The notes: generated from the letters alone by a model not told the origin. 64,000 nucleotides of DNA from Marinifilum sp965230805 (GCF_965230805.1 NZ_OZ246019.1:248001-312000), one strand, 5' to 3'; shown: positions 35,928 to 45,088, numbered from the stretch's first letter. A program made the numbers and translations.

Positions 35928-37016
35928 ATGTACCCGTTCACACACTACTTCTACATTGCGGCCAGTTTTGTTTTTTCCTTGCTATTATGCTATAAGGTAA
36001 TTCCTTCTGTAATTCAATTGGCAAAAAAGAAAAAACTATACGATGAACCAAACCATCGATCTTCTCACACCACAGTAATTCCATCGCTTGGAGGCGCAGC
36101 CATCTTTCTTGGTTTTTCTTTATCCATTCTTATTTTCAGCAATGGTTTCATGATTCATGAATTGAAATACATTGTAGCTGCTACAATTATCATGTTTGGG
36201 CTGGGAATTAAAGACGACATCATGGAGATTGCTCCAAAAACCAAGTTAATTGGACAAATTTTTGCCGCACTTGTCGTTATCATTATGGGTGATATACGGT
36301 TTACCAATTTCCATGGAATATTTGGAATTCACGAAATCAACTATTTCTTGAGCGTCCTGTTTACTGTATTTGTAATCATTGTAGTTACCAATGGATTTAA
36401 TCTGATTGATGGCATTGATGGACTGGCTTCTGGGATCAGTGGCCTATGTGTTGCCAGCTTTGGTGTTTGGTTTTTTATCACAGGTAACTATGAGTACGTT
36501 GTATTATCAGCAGCGCTTCTTGGTGCTTTAATATCTTTCTTCCGATTTAATGTTTTCGGGAAGCACAACAAAATATTTATGGGTGATACAGGTTCCTTAA
36601 TATTGGGATTATTGATTTCCATATTAATGATCAGATTTAACGAGTTAAATGTTTATCCTGATTTTGCTTACGCAATTCAGTCAGCTCCGGCAGTTTCCAT
36701 CGGAATTTTAGCAGTGCCTTTATTCGATACCGCCCGCGTGATGATCATTCGTATCAAAAATAAGAAATCACCCTTTCACCCAGACAAGAACCACGTGCAT
36801 CATCGCATGATTAACTTAGGTTTCAAACATGCGGCTGCAAGTGTTCGAATCATGGCCGTTAATATTCTTTTTATTGTGGTAGCTTTTTCCTTAAGTAATA
36901 TTGGGAACGAAGCATTACTTACAATAATTATCGCTATGGGAGTTTTCTTCTCCTGGCTGCCTTCCTACCTTCTAAAAAGAAGAGACAAAAAACAAGCTGA
37001 AATTCAAACTGCATAA
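35928..37016 (+). CDS. wecA: UDP-GlcNAc:undecaprenyl-phosphate GlcNAc-1-phosphate transferase-like
   Basis: A 362-residue integral membrane enzyme with about eleven helices. It belongs to the MraY/WecA family: DEPNHRSSHTTVIPSLGG at the N-terminus, the LGIKDDIMEI metal motif, NGFNLIDGIDGLASGIS, the MGDTGSLILG motif, and the HPDKNHVHHRMINLGF loop that in WecA contains the HIHH-type motif. It transfers a HexNAc-1-phosphate to undecaprenyl phosphate and so primes repeat-unit synthesis. No WcaJ-type priming enzyme occurs in the operon, so this divergent gene is the likely initiator; that is inference. Confidence 0.88.
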   Translation: MYPFTHYFYIAASFVFSLLLCYKVIPSVIQLAKKKKLYDEPNHRSSHTTVIPSLGGAAIFLGFSLSILIFSNGFMIHELKYIVAATIIMFGLGIKDDIMEIAPKTKLIGQIFAALVVIIMGDIRFTNFHGIFGIHEINYFLSVLFTVFVIIVVTNGFNLIDGIDGLASGISGLCVASFGVWFFITGNYEYVVLSAALLGALISFFRFNVFGKHNKIFMGDTGSLILGLLISILMIRFNELNVYPDFAYAIQSAPAVSIGILAVPLFDTARVMIIRIKNKKSPFHPDKNHVHHRMINLGFKHAAASVRIMAVNILFIVVAFSLSNIGNEALLTIIIAMGVFFSWLPSYLLKRRDKKQAEIQTA

Positions 37017-37036
37017 AATTTTATTAAGAGGATTAT

Positions 37037-37066
37037 AAAACGCTCTCATCTTTTGAGGGCGTTTCT
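37037..37066 (+). terminator. Terminator after the wecA-like gene
   Basis: AAACGCTCTC pairs with GAGGGCGTTT (one wobble) around a short loop, followed by TTCTTCG. It lies about 20 bases after the stop codon. Confidence 0.7.
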
Positions 37067-37072
37067 TCGTTT

Positions 37073-37111
37073 AAAGTCTTGAAGAGTCTAGAAGAGTCGA
37101 ATAGTCAAAAA
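37073..37111. repeat. AGAGTC short-repeat tract
   Basis: AGTCTTGAAGAGTCTAGAAG and the following GAGTCGAATAGTC repeat the motif found at 9195-9251 and 14689-14735. Confidence 0.4.
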
Positions 37112-37214
37112 ATGTAGGTTTTCATTTACAGTTAATCCTTTTTTTTACTTCCTTCTTACTTTCTCCTTTACACTTATAATTTGGGTTTTGAATCTTTCTT
37201 CTTACCTTCGCATC

Positions 37215-37563
37215 GGCAGACCATTCTATCGCTGTTTCGCAAGAAAGAGAGGAAAGTCCGGGCAACGCAGAGTAACATACTTCTTAACTGGAAGAAGGTT
37301 GAAAAACTTTAGAAGTAGAGCAGAAAATAACCGCTCCTATTTTTTGGAGTAAGGGTGAAAAGGTGAGGTAAAAGCTCACCGGTATCTGTGGCGACATGGG
37401 TAGCCGTGTACCTTATGTGTTGCAAGATCAAGTATACCGACAGCTGTAGGCTTACTCGGCCGATGTCGGGGGGTAGATTGCTAGAGGCATTTGGCAACAA
37501 ATGTCCAAGATAAATGATAGAAACTCTTTTCGAAGAGGACAGGACCCGGCTTATCGGTTTGCC
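37215..37563 (+). ncRNA. rnpB: RNase P RNA (bacterial type A)
   Basis: The ~349-base segment has the hallmarks of bacterial RNase P RNA. The 5' GGCAGACC pairs with 3' GGTTTGCC (P1). GAGGAAAGTCCGGGC forms the P3/P4 conserved block, followed by AGGGTGAAAAGGTGAGGTAA with AAAGCTCACCGG (P10/P11 region), and the 3' AGATAAATGATAGAAAC and ACAGGACCCGGCTTAT complete P4. The usual ACAGAACCC is ACAGGACCC here. A T run (37564-37571) directly follows. It is the catalytic RNA that processes the 5' ends of tRNA precursors. Confidence 0.93.
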
Positions 37564-37571
37564 TTTTTTTT
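37564..37571 (+). terminator. T tract ending rnpB
   Basis: The P1 helix of rnpB is followed immediately by eight Ts, giving an intrinsic terminator. Confidence 0.6.
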
Positions 37572-37674
37572 ATTAATACTAAACAATTAGTAATTAATAG
37601 TGCCATCTCACGTATCTGGGGTGGCTTTTGTTTCTTTGCACAAAATCTCAAACTCCAAAAACGAAACTCCAATA

Positions 37675-37688
37675 CCGATAGCTATCGG
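37675..37688. repeat. CCGATAGCTATCGG perfect palindrome
   Basis: A 14-base perfect palindrome in the spacer between rnpB and the split four-helix-bundle gene. Short palindromes of this type are frequent intergenic motifs in Bacteroidota. Confidence 0.5.
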
Positions 37689-37731
37689 AACTAAAATACA
37701 AATCACTCCAAATTTAAATAACAAGGTAGAG

Positions 37732-38247
37732 TTATTTCTTTATTACAGTTTTATTGTAAATGCTAGCTAATATCTTAATGATTTCTTTGGATTCCTTGTC
37801 CAGTTTACTCCATTCATTCCTACTATTGTAAATTGCAATAATTATCCGAATCCAACAATTAGACTCTCTAGTGTAAAGAATGCTAATTCCCCGAACTAAT
37901 TTTTTGACCTATTTTCCTTTCTACTGCGTTAAGCTTTTTCGCCGTAGCTACGGCTATGCCTGTAAACCTTACCTTGTAAAAAGAAAAATAGGTCAAAAAC
38001 TTTAATTCGTTTTATTAACACTCTTCACACTAGCTTCTTTTAATGATATAGCAACTTTGTTGGTAAAATCAGCTTTTGAAACAGCTGCTTGCGCCTCTTC
38101 AAAATTAGCACCTATAGAAGTAGCAGACTTAAGAACTTGATATGAAATTACCCTATACTCATTTGAAACTGGCAACTTTCGCACTTCATTCACAACAGAT
38201 ATGAAAAATTCAAACAAGCACTCTTGCAAATCAATTTTATAAGTCAT
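37732..38247 (-). pseudogene. Four-helix-bundle protein gene split by a MITE
   Basis: The minus-strand gene begins at 38247 (MTYKIDLQECLFEFF...) and encodes the family core SATSIGANFEEAQAAVSKAD and ...NKVAISLKEA. It is then interrupted by the palindromic element at 37868-38033, which supplies a foreign tail and a stop at 38002. Beyond the element the frame resumes as RESNCWIRIIIAIYNSRNEW and ends at TAA 37732. Deleting the element and one CTAG gives ...KEARESNCWIRII..., an uninterrupted protein of about 117 residues that matches the family's usual length. The insertion is therefore recent and disrupts the gene. Confidence 0.88.
37868..38033. mobile_element. Palindromic MITE, copy 1, with CTAG target duplication
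   Basis: A 158-bp element (37872-38029) is flanked by CTAG on both sides. Its ends are imperfect inverted repeats: TGTAAAGAATGCTAAT against TGTGAAGAGTGTTAAT. Inner arms TTTTTGACCTATTTTCCTTT and AAAGAAAAATAGGTCAAAAA pair too, and the centre has the perfect palindrome GCCGTAGCTACGGC. It encodes no protein. Copy 2 at 60077-60243 is about 97% identical. Because excision with one CTAG restores a split gene, CTAG is a 4-bp target duplication. A YTAR target, as used by IS5-group transposases, fits CTAG, but no transposase is in the window. Confidence 0.88.
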
Positions 38248-38295
38248 TAAAATGAATCTTTGTTATTCTTTGGGATTTGTAGAATTGTAATTTGA

Positions 38296-39420
38296 TTACA
38301 ATTTTACAATAAAGGCATCCCTAAAACCCTGTTTGCGCACCTCGCGCAATTGACGACGGCAAATCCAATAATTATCGTAGTCTCCAACAAAATAGCGATA
38401 CAATTTATCATGCTGATCGTAAGACTGGTTAACGCCTTCGATATTGAATCGAGCTGTTTTCACTTTGTTTCTGCCGGCAAAGATTTGGATGGTATAATGA
38501 TCATCGGCAGCAATATCTCTTTTGCTAACAGATCGGGTCTCCTTAGTTGGATCTTTTATTCCAGCCTTTGTAAAACCAAGATCATGAAGCTTTTGAACCG
38601 CCTGATCTACTTTAGCTTTATCATTGTATGGTCCTACTTCAATGTAATAAACAGGAGTCTTTACAAAAGTAACACTTGGTAGTTCATAATAGTAGTCAAC
38701 ATATTCTTTTCCGCGCATTTTGCGACCCATATTGTAAGAACCTGAACTTGCTTTTGCTGACTTGGCTTTTGATACTTGCATTAGAGTGCCTTTATTCAAA
38801 ACCACAAGCTTTGCCAATGCAAAATCTTTAATCACTTTATCCTTAAGATACTTTTGCGCACTCCCAACATCTTCGAATTTTCCAAACAAAAAATAAAACT
38901 TTTCTCCCTGCTTGAAGGCTTTGGGTTTTAATGGCGAGAATTTATCAGCAGTTAGAATTTCATCTGACTCTTTCAGTAATATTGAATAAAAATAAGAATT
39001 TTCAATATCGCTTAGCTTTGAAATAGCTTGTTCTGCACTCTCCGTTTTCTGCTTCTTCTTTTGCGGTTCAAGCTCTATCAGTCCCTCTAATTCGTCAGCA
39101 GAAAATTCCTCTAACAAATCAATTACTTTGGCTTCTTCGTATCCCATCTCCTTAATCTTTGCACTTAAAACTTCGGCCTCCTTGCGCGATTTTGTAATCC
39201 CGGCCACATAATGGAATACACCTCCTTCGCTCCTTAACTCGGTAACATCCTTAAGATTCTCAAAATAATCTGTGTAAACGGGATATTTAAATTGTGCAAT
39301 CTCGACAGCATAAGATGTATTTCCTGATGAAGAAGTGAAATTTAAATCTAAAAAAGGTGAGAAGTAACCGATTGTCCCGACTGACAAAACAAAGCAAATA
39401 ATGAAATAAATGTTTCTCAT
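38296..39420 (-). CDS. SPOR-like repeat protein, exported
   Basis: A 374-residue protein with an N-terminal hydrophobic segment (about 3-22), so exported or membrane-anchored. It contains three or four short alpha/beta repeats of SPOR type: YAVEIAQFKYPVYTDYF with VFHYVAGITKSRKEAEVLSA, then FYFLFGKFEDVGSAQKYL, VYYIEVGPYNDKAKVDQAVQ and the C-terminal HYTIQIFAGRNKVKTARFN. SPOR domains bind denuded peptidoglycan. It is next to a PorE-like OmpA protein on the same strand but 300 bases away. The exact role is unknown. Confidence 0.65.
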   Translation of the reverse strand: MRNIYFIICFVLSVGTIGYFSPFLDLNFTSSSGNTSYAVEIAQFKYPVYTDYFENLKDVTELRSEGGVFHYVAGITKSRKEAEVLSAKIKEMGYEEAKVIDLLEEFSADELEGLIELEPQKKKQKTESAEQAISKLSDIENSYFYSILLKESDEILTADKFSPLKPKAFKQGEKFYFLFGKFEDVGSAQKYLKDKVIKDFALAKLVVLNKGTLMQVSKAKSAKASSGSYNMGRKMRGKEYVDYYYELPSVTFVKTPVYYIEVGPYNDKAKVDQAVQKLHDLGFTKAGIKDPTKETRSVSKRDIAADDHYTIQIFAGRNKVKTARFNIEGVNQSYDQHDKLYRYFVGDYDNYWICRRQLREVRKQGFRDAFIVKL

Positions 39421-39719
39421 AGTTTAAATTAGAATAGAGTACAGAGATGAATTGGATTTTATCCGTAGTAAATATAATAAAATCCCTGTGATTATCAATC
39501 AAATTTCCCATTATCAGAGAATAATTAGATACAAATTATACTGCTTTTGATGAATGTACCCCATTGGGAAGCAAAAACAACAATTAATGAGATCCTTCAC
39601 CTTTTTGAGAGTGACAAATAGCCTTAGCTGTAAGTAAACATTGAATAATCTACTCCAATTAAAAGAAATTGCCAGTAGCCTGGAATGACTTTTAACTAAG
39701 CCACAAGTTCGATTAAAAA
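39421..39719. other. Spacer between the SPOR-like and PorE-like genes
   Basis: About 300 AT-rich bases. I see no coding frame, repeat or clear promoter in it. Confidence 0.4.
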
Positions 39720-41603
39720 CTATTTGATCACAAACAATAGCTCAAGCCTTCGATTCTCACGATGCTGCTCTTCTGAACAATCAACACCATCAACACAGCC
39801 ATTTATTACGAATTGCTCGCCATAAGCATTGTATACTATTTTTGAATGTTCTACACCTTGAGCCAGCAAATATTCCACAGCCTTTTTGGCTCTTTTAATG
39901 GATAAAATCATATTTGATTCATCGCTACCTCTGGAATCACTATGGGCATTTATTACGATGTCTAAATCAGGATAGATTTTCCAGAAATCCGCAAACTTTT
40001 TTAATTGTTGCTTGGCTTTTGAATTTAAATATGGAATTCCCGAATCGAAATGAATTGTGCGAAAGATCAACCTTTTATCAGGATAATGGATCGGTTTCAA
40101 CTCTTGTGCAAATGCATCCTCAAGACCTTTCTCCAACCTCATCAACAATATTTCCACATTTAGATTTGATTCCATAGGATAATACTTCATTTCCAAAGCT
40201 TCGTATCCCTCTTTTTCTGCCTCTATTTCGTACAATATTCCCCTACCCAGCTCATAATACGAAACATCAAACTCATAAGTCCCGCTTGCGTTTTGTTCAA
40301 GAGGTATTTGCTGATCATTGATGACTCTCTTTACTGTTATGCTTGGAGTGGAAATCGGATTTTGATTGTGTTTATCTCTCACCACCAGCTCAACCTTTAC
40401 CAACCGATCGGCTCCCAAAGAATATATTCTGTCTACATATCCTTTCTCTTTTCTATCTGAAACAAACAACAATTGACCCTTCGCCGGGCTATCCTGTATA
40501 CTAAAATCATTGAATGAGGAATTGAATTCGCTGCCTGCATTTGCAATATTGCCCCATTTTCCTTCCTGTGTTTTCTCGGCATAAAACAAATCCTGTCTTC
40601 CATAACCCACATGACCGTTAGATGCAAACCACAATTTTCCATCCTTTAATATGCATGGGTAAATTTCGTTTAAGCTTGTGTTAACATCTTCACCTAAGTT
40701 AATCGGCATCCCCCATGAATTCCCTATTTTGTGGCTAACATACAAATCCATTCCGCCAAATCCTCCCGGCATATCTGATGCAAAATAAATCTCCTTACCA
40801 TCCTTGCTTATAAAAGGATGGGCACAGGAATACTTTCGGCTATTAAATGGTAAAATTGAACTTGCTTTCCATTGAGCATTTTTCATCCGAGCCTCAACAA
40901 TCTCCATAAATTGTCTTCCTCTTTTGGTATACCAACGAGTATAGTACATCAAACTACCATCTGCCGAAAATGAAATAGAGCCAATATCTACTGATTTATC
41001 TAATTCGGCCGCAAACTCTTTTGCTTTTGTAAATTCCTGATCTATAAATTCACTCGAAAACAATTGGTAAGTCTTTTCTCCTTTGGTATTGATATTACCA
41101 AAATTTGAAAATACAATCTTATCTGATAAGACAGCCAAGCCCAGGCTTTTTGATAGCGGCTGCTCAGAAATTGGACGCAAACGCATGTTCGATTTAGTTC
41201 TTACTTGATTTAGATTCCGGATGGATTTAATTCTACTTTCGATTACAGATTTATCCATTCCTGCCTTTGCAGCTTGTTCGCTAAATAATATTGATGCTTT
41301 GCGATTACCATAGTTTAAATAAATGTGAGACAGAGATAATAGATCACCTGCAGATTTTTCACTATCATTAATTTTCTGATAATAACTCTCCGCTTCCTTG
41401 TAGCTTCCCAGAAAGAAATAAGATTGGGCGATTTTTCTGTCGATTTCCGGATTTTTTCCCTTTATGTGCTTAAAATTGGCTATTGCTTCCGAGTAATGCC
41501 TTTTATTAAATGCTTTTTCTCCTCGCCGAAGAAATCGATTTTGAGCTTGCAGAACAAATGCGAAAAACACCAATAATATGGAGAGCTGAATTTTGGCAGT
41601 CAT
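39720..41603 (-). CDS. PorE-like OmpA-family protein (TPR, PD40 propeller, CRD, OmpA)
   Basis: A 627-residue exported protein with a signal peptide (about 1-20). Domains in order are: TPR (about 25-130, KAFNKRHYSEAIANFKHI), a PD40 beta-propeller (about 190-390, with HPFISKDGKEIYFASDMPGG and IYPCILKDGKLWFASNG blades), a carboxypeptidase-regulatory-like domain (about 400-480), and a C-terminal OmpA peptidoglycan-binding domain (IHFDSG..., INAHSDSRGSDESNMILSIK, NRRLELLFV). This order matches PorE of the type IX secretion system and related Bacteroidota proteins. No lipobox is evident. Whether it serves T9SS or simply links the envelope is open. Confidence 0.85.
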   Translation of the reverse strand: MTAKIQLSILLVFFAFVLQAQNRFLRRGEKAFNKRHYSEAIANFKHIKGKNPEIDRKIAQSYFFLGSYKEAESYYQKINDSEKSAGDLLSLSHIYLNYGNRKASILFSEQAAKAGMDKSVIESRIKSIRNLNQVRTKSNMRLRPISEQPLSKSLGLAVLSDKIVFSNFGNINTKGEKTYQLFSSEFIDQEFTKAKEFAAELDKSVDIGSISFSADGSLMYYTRWYTKRGRQFMEIVEARMKNAQWKASSILPFNSRKYSCAHPFISKDGKEIYFASDMPGGFGGMDLYVSHKIGNSWGMPINLGEDVNTSLNEIYPCILKDGKLWFASNGHVGYGRQDLFYAEKTQEGKWGNIANAGSEFNSSFNDFSIQDSPAKGQLLFVSDRKEKGYVDRIYSLGADRLVKVELVVRDKHNQNPISTPSITVKRVINDQQIPLEQNASGTYEFDVSYYELGRGILYEIEAEKEGYEALEMKYYPMESNLNVEILLMRLEKGLEDAFAQELKPIHYPDKRLIFRTIHFDSGIPYLNSKAKQQLKKFADFWKIYPDLDIVINAHSDSRGSDESNMILSIKRAKKAVEYLLAQGVEHSKIVYNAYGEQFVINGCVDGVDCSEEQHRENRRLELLFVIK

Positions 41604-41752
41604 ATGATAGATCTGTTTGGAAAGAACACAAATAAAAATAGTACTTTTTTATCAGAAAATACAGTCATCAATTTCCAAGCTTCAAAAAATATCCACTCAA
41701 TAGTTTAATAGCTTTAGTAAAGCTACAAAAGCAAATATGAGATGTTTACGAA

Positions 41753-43012
41753 TCATTTGGAGTTTTTATTGACATCAGATCTCTTCATCAATAGTGAGCT
41801 ATCGCCATAACTCAGAAAACGAAAATCATTATCTAAGGCATATTGGTAGATTTTTCTCCAATCATCGCCAACCAATGCTGATATTAGGAGTAACAATGTG
41901 CTTTGAGGTTGATGAAAGTTGGTTACCAAAGCTTTTATCACTTTAAAGTCGTAACCAGGAGCAATAATAATCTGAGTAGCAGCATTAAAAAGACTAATTT
42001 CATTCTCTTCCATATAAACACAAATGGCCTGAAATGACTCTTTTACTGAGTAATGTTGGGGTAGTTGATATGCCTCCCACTGTTTTAACAGCCTTGGTTC
42101 CTCATTATTTGTCAAGATCTTTACTCCCATCCAATACAAACTTTCTAAAGTACGCACCGATGTTGTTCCTACAGCAATCACACCATTTTCTGTAGCCGAA
42201 ATGCTCTTTAAACTGTCTGCCCTTACCTGAATGTGCTCAGTATGCATTTCATGATCACCAATCTGTTCCGATTTTACTGGTTTAAAAGTTCCTGCTCCCA
42301 CATGCAAGGTTAATTCCTCTCGTTCGATTCCCTTTGAATCCAAGTCAGCAAATACTTTATCCGTAAAATGCAAACCTGCCGTTGGTGCAGCCACCGATCC
42401 TTCAAATTTTGAATAAACCGTTTGATAGCGAATTAAATCATCATCTTCGGTATCTCTATTTAAATAAGGCGGAATAGGAATTTTTCCTGTCTGTTCAAGC
42501 ACCTCACTAAAACTTAAGTCGATATGATTCCAACTAAACCGAATCTCTTGAGCTCCATCTAACAACTGCACTCTTTCTGCTTGTAATATAAATTCCTCAT
42601 CACCCACAAAAAAAGGCATCCTTAAAGTTCCGGATTTCCATTTTTTAGCGTTTCCAACAATACACTTCCAAGTAGATTTTTCTTTTGTTTGAAATGCTAA
42701 ATTGTAATCAGCCGGATGCAATGGTTCAAGACAAAAAATCTCAACCCGAGCACCTGTTTCTTTATAAAAGATCAATCTTGCCTGAATTACTTTGGTATTA
42801 TTATATACCATCTTTGTACCAGGCTCAATTTCGTTTGGAAGTTGATTAAAAACCCTTTCGGTGATTTCATTGTTCCGATACACCAACAGTTTAGAAAAAT
42901 CTCTATCCTCCAATGGGTGTTTGGCAATTCTATGATCAGGTAAATCATAAGTAAAATCAGCTATTTTTATCTGCTGCGCTTCGAATGATTTGTTTTCTGT
43001 ATTAATCTCCAT
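41753..43012 (-). CDS. queA: S-adenosylmethionine:tRNA ribosyltransferase-isomerase
   Basis: A 419-residue enzyme of queuosine biosynthesis that moves the ribosyl part of SAM onto 7-aminomethyl-7-deazaguanine in tRNA. The FTYDLPDHRIAKHPLEDRDFSK start, VYNNTKVIQARL, the YQTVYSKFEGSVAAPTAGLH signature, LTLHVGAGTFKPV and the NFHQPQSTLLLLISAL end are diagnostic. It is longer than E. coli QueA (about 356) through loops typical of a Bacteroidota type. It is divergent from the Smr gene. Confidence 0.9.
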   Translation of the reverse strand: MEINTENKSFEAQQIKIADFTYDLPDHRIAKHPLEDRDFSKLLVYRNNEITERVFNQLPNEIEPGTKMVYNNTKVIQARLIFYKETGARVEIFCLEPLHPADYNLAFQTKEKSTWKCIVGNAKKWKSGTLRMPFFVGDEEFILQAERVQLLDGAQEIRFSWNHIDLSFSEVLEQTGKIPIPPYLNRDTEDDDLIRYQTVYSKFEGSVAAPTAGLHFTDKVFADLDSKGIEREELTLHVGAGTFKPVKSEQIGDHEMHTEHIQVRADSLKSISATENGVIAVGTTSVRTLESLYWMGVKILTNNEEPRLLKQWEAYQLPQHYSVKESFQAICVYMEENEISLFNAATQIIIAPGYDFKVIKALVTNFHQPQSTLLLLISALVGDDWRKIYQYALDNDFRFLSYGDSSLLMKRSDVNKNSK

Positions 43013-43074
43013 CTTCCTTTATCTATCAGCCGCACATAATCAAGCAGCAATTCATTCTGATCGGCAAAAATAGC

Positions 43075-43082
43075 TAACTTTG
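43075..43082 (+). promoter_or_regulatory. Candidate -7 element of the DUF2027/Smr gene
   Basis: TAACTTTG fits TAnnTTTG 26 bases before the start codon. A reverse-strand TATTTTTG (43065-43072) may serve queA. Neither has a correctly spaced TTG. Confidence 0.35.
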
Positions 43083-43107
43083 TCGTGAATTAAAAAAATC
43101 AAATCAA

Positions 43108-44136
43108 ATGCAAATCAATATAGGCGATAAAGTCCGTTTTCTAAACGATATAGGTGGAGGAATTGTAACAAAAATAATCGATGCAAATACAGTAATGGTA
43201 TTAAATGATGAAGATGAGTTCGAGATTCCGAGTTTAAAGAAAAATCTTGTAGTGATAGAGTATGCAGGTGGTGAGAAAACCAATCAGCAACAAACAAAAA
43301 ACATTGCTTCCGAAAGTAAACGTTTCAAACAGTCTGAAAGTACTTTGCCTGTCGAAAAGGAAGATATATATATTGCCTTTGCACCTCGTGAGGGATATAA
43401 TCCTACCGAAAGTCCACTCGAATTGTACCTAATTAACGATACAAATCGCATTCTTTTGTACGGATTTTACGATAAGAAAGGAAATAAGATGGAAGGACAA
43501 ACGGCTGGAAATCTGGATCCTAAATCTAAAATATTATTAAATGAATATGATTTAAAGGAGTTAAACGAACTATCGAATTGCTTCTTCCAAATTCTTTTCT
43601 ACAAACAAGGTGAATCGGATATCAAGAAACCACTTGAAAGGAATATTAAAATACATCCCGTTAAATTTTACAAGACAAGCAGTTACAAAGAAAATCAATA
43701 TTTTCATCAAGCTGTGATGCTTCACAAACTCACAGGGGAAGACATAGAACACAAACTTGACGAGCTTAGCCAGAAGGAATTCAAAAAGCTTGTACACGAA
43801 AAAGAAGCAATCAACAAAGTACAAAGCAAACAATCCTCTGTTAAAGCGAAAGATGATATTCTTGAAATTGACCTGCACATCAATGCCTTGATTGATTCTG
43901 TTACTGGCCTTTCGAATGCTGATATTTTGGAATTTCAATTGAATAAATTTCATGAAATAATGCGTGAATATCAAAACACAAAAGGGAAACGCATCGTTTT
44001 TATTCACGGTATTGGTAATGGTACCCTCAAGAAAAAAGTACATGATGAATTAAGACGCAAGTATAAAAAACACTATCAACAAGATGCATCATTTAAAGAG
44101 TATGGATGGGGAGCTACAATGGTAACGATTCGATAA
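43108..44136 (+). CDS. DUF2027 and Smr domain protein
   Basis: A 342-residue protein. The N-terminal DUF2027 part begins INIGDKVRFLNDIGGGIVTK and continues with the SH3-like VLNDEDEFEIPSLKKNLVVI. A second beta region (about 88-195) ends in a linker, and the C-terminal Smr domain (about 250-342) has EIDLHINALID and IVFIHGIGNGTLKKKVHDEL, the DxH and HGxG motifs of this nuclease-like fold. MutS2-type Smr domains cleave nucleic acids; the role of the DUF2027 fusion is not established. It is common in Bacteroidota. Confidence 0.88.
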   Translation: MQINIGDKVRFLNDIGGGIVTKIIDANTVMVLNDEDEFEIPSLKKNLVVIEYAGGEKTNQQQTKNIASESKRFKQSESTLPVEKEDIYIAFAPREGYNPTESPLELYLINDTNRILLYGFYDKKGNKMEGQTAGNLDPKSKILLNEYDLKELNELSNCFFQILFYKQGESDIKKPLERNIKIHPVKFYKTSSYKENQYFHQAVMLHKLTGEDIEHKLDELSQKEFKKLVHEKEAINKVQSKQSSVKAKDDILEIDLHINALIDSVTGLSNADILEFQLNKFHEIMREYQNTKGKRIVFIHGIGNGTLKKKVHDELRRKYKKHYQQDASFKEYGWGATMVTIR

Positions 44137-44437
44137 AGATTGAAAAGCAGAATAGTATTATTATGAAGTGAATCCTCAATTGTTTTTGGATTTATTGATT
44201 TGCATTAAAATTTAAGTGTTAAAATCATTATCATTTAATGAAGAAAAATTGCTCTTTTGGTCTTTCATCATTTAATGAAAGATCAAAAGTTTGTCCTTTT
44301 CTGCCTTCATAATTTAATGAAAGACCAAATCGGAATATTCCCATTCATAATGATTTAATAAGCCGTCCTAAATTATGGGCGAGATTCCGATAATAAAATA
44401 GTTTATCAGTCGTTTTGATTCCTAGTGGGACTTTGAT
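44137..44437. repeat. Spacer with three CATNATTTAATGAA units and a long hairpin
   Basis: Three imperfect units occur at about 44230, 44266 and 44308, each containing ATTTAATGAA and followed by an AAAGACCAAA-like tail in the last two. The middle unit makes a 15-bp hairpin (44254-44290). Confidence 0.5.
44254..44290. terminator. Possible bidirectional terminator hairpin
   Basis: CTTTTGGTCTTTCAT pairs with ATGAAAGATCAAAAG (one wobble) and lies between two convergent genes. The following TTTGTCCTTTT is weakly T-rich. Confidence 0.5.
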
Positions 44438-45088
44438 CTACGAATGTATAAACGATTTAATTGGCTCGAAACAGGCCAAAAAAGCAAGAAATCCGAGAAT
44501 AGCAATAATGATTCCTGATATCTTGTTGATCCAGAACAATTGCTTTAGTCTAAATCGGCTTCGAAATGCATTGATTATGGTGGAAAGAGTATACCACCAA
44601 AGTGCACCTCCCAGTAGCACACCAAGAATCAGAAACAATTCGATCCTTAATGTTGGATTCGATCCAAAAATTGATGCTCCCGCGAATACTGCAACAAAAA
44701 CAAAAACTGCAATTGGATTAGATGCGGTGAGGAAAAATATGGAAAGAAAATCTCCTAACATTCCTTTTTTTCCTGATTTGTGGGCGCCACGAATTTGCTT
44801 TACAGGATTTGTCAGAAAAATCCTCATCCCAACATACACCAAAAAAATACTACCTATTAATTGTAGGTAGAATTCCTGTGCTTTTATAAAGTTGATTACA
44901 ATACCCAAGCCAAAAGCTGCAACAGTAGCATAAAACATATCAGCTACAGCTGCACCCATACCAGAAACAAATCCGGCAAGCTTTCCTTTCTGAATTGTTT
45001 TTTGAATGATTAGTACACCAATTGGGCCTAGAGGTATAGATACCATTAAGCCCACAACAATCCCTTTAAATATGTATTGAAAGTCCAA
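44438..45088 (-). CDS. LysE-family amino acid or metabolite exporter
   Basis: A 216-residue membrane protein with six predicted helices. The N-terminal GLMVSIPLGPIGVLIIQKTI motif, GMGAAVADMFYATVAAFGL, FLVYVGMRIFL and LTASNPIAVFVFVAVFAGAS are typical of LysE/RhtB exporters. The substrate is not predictable. It is convergent with the Smr gene and about 50 bases downstream of the acyltransferase gene on the same strand. Confidence 0.88.
   Translation of the reverse strand: MDFQYIFKGIVVGLMVSIPLGPIGVLIIQKTIQKGKLAGFVSGMGAAVADMFYATVAAFGLGIVINFIKAQEFYLQLIGSIFLVYVGMRIFLTNPVKQIRGAHKSGKKGMLGDFLSIFFLTASNPIAVFVFVAVFAGASIFGSNPTLRIELFLILGVLLGGALWWYTLSTIINAFRSRFRLKQLFWINKISGIIIAILGFLAFLACFEPIKSFIHS

Noticed and set aside
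38002..38247. 81-residue ORF as an intact four-helix-bundle gene
   Set aside because: Its last residues (SVKSVNKTN) and stop come from the mobile element; the true C-terminus lies beyond the element.
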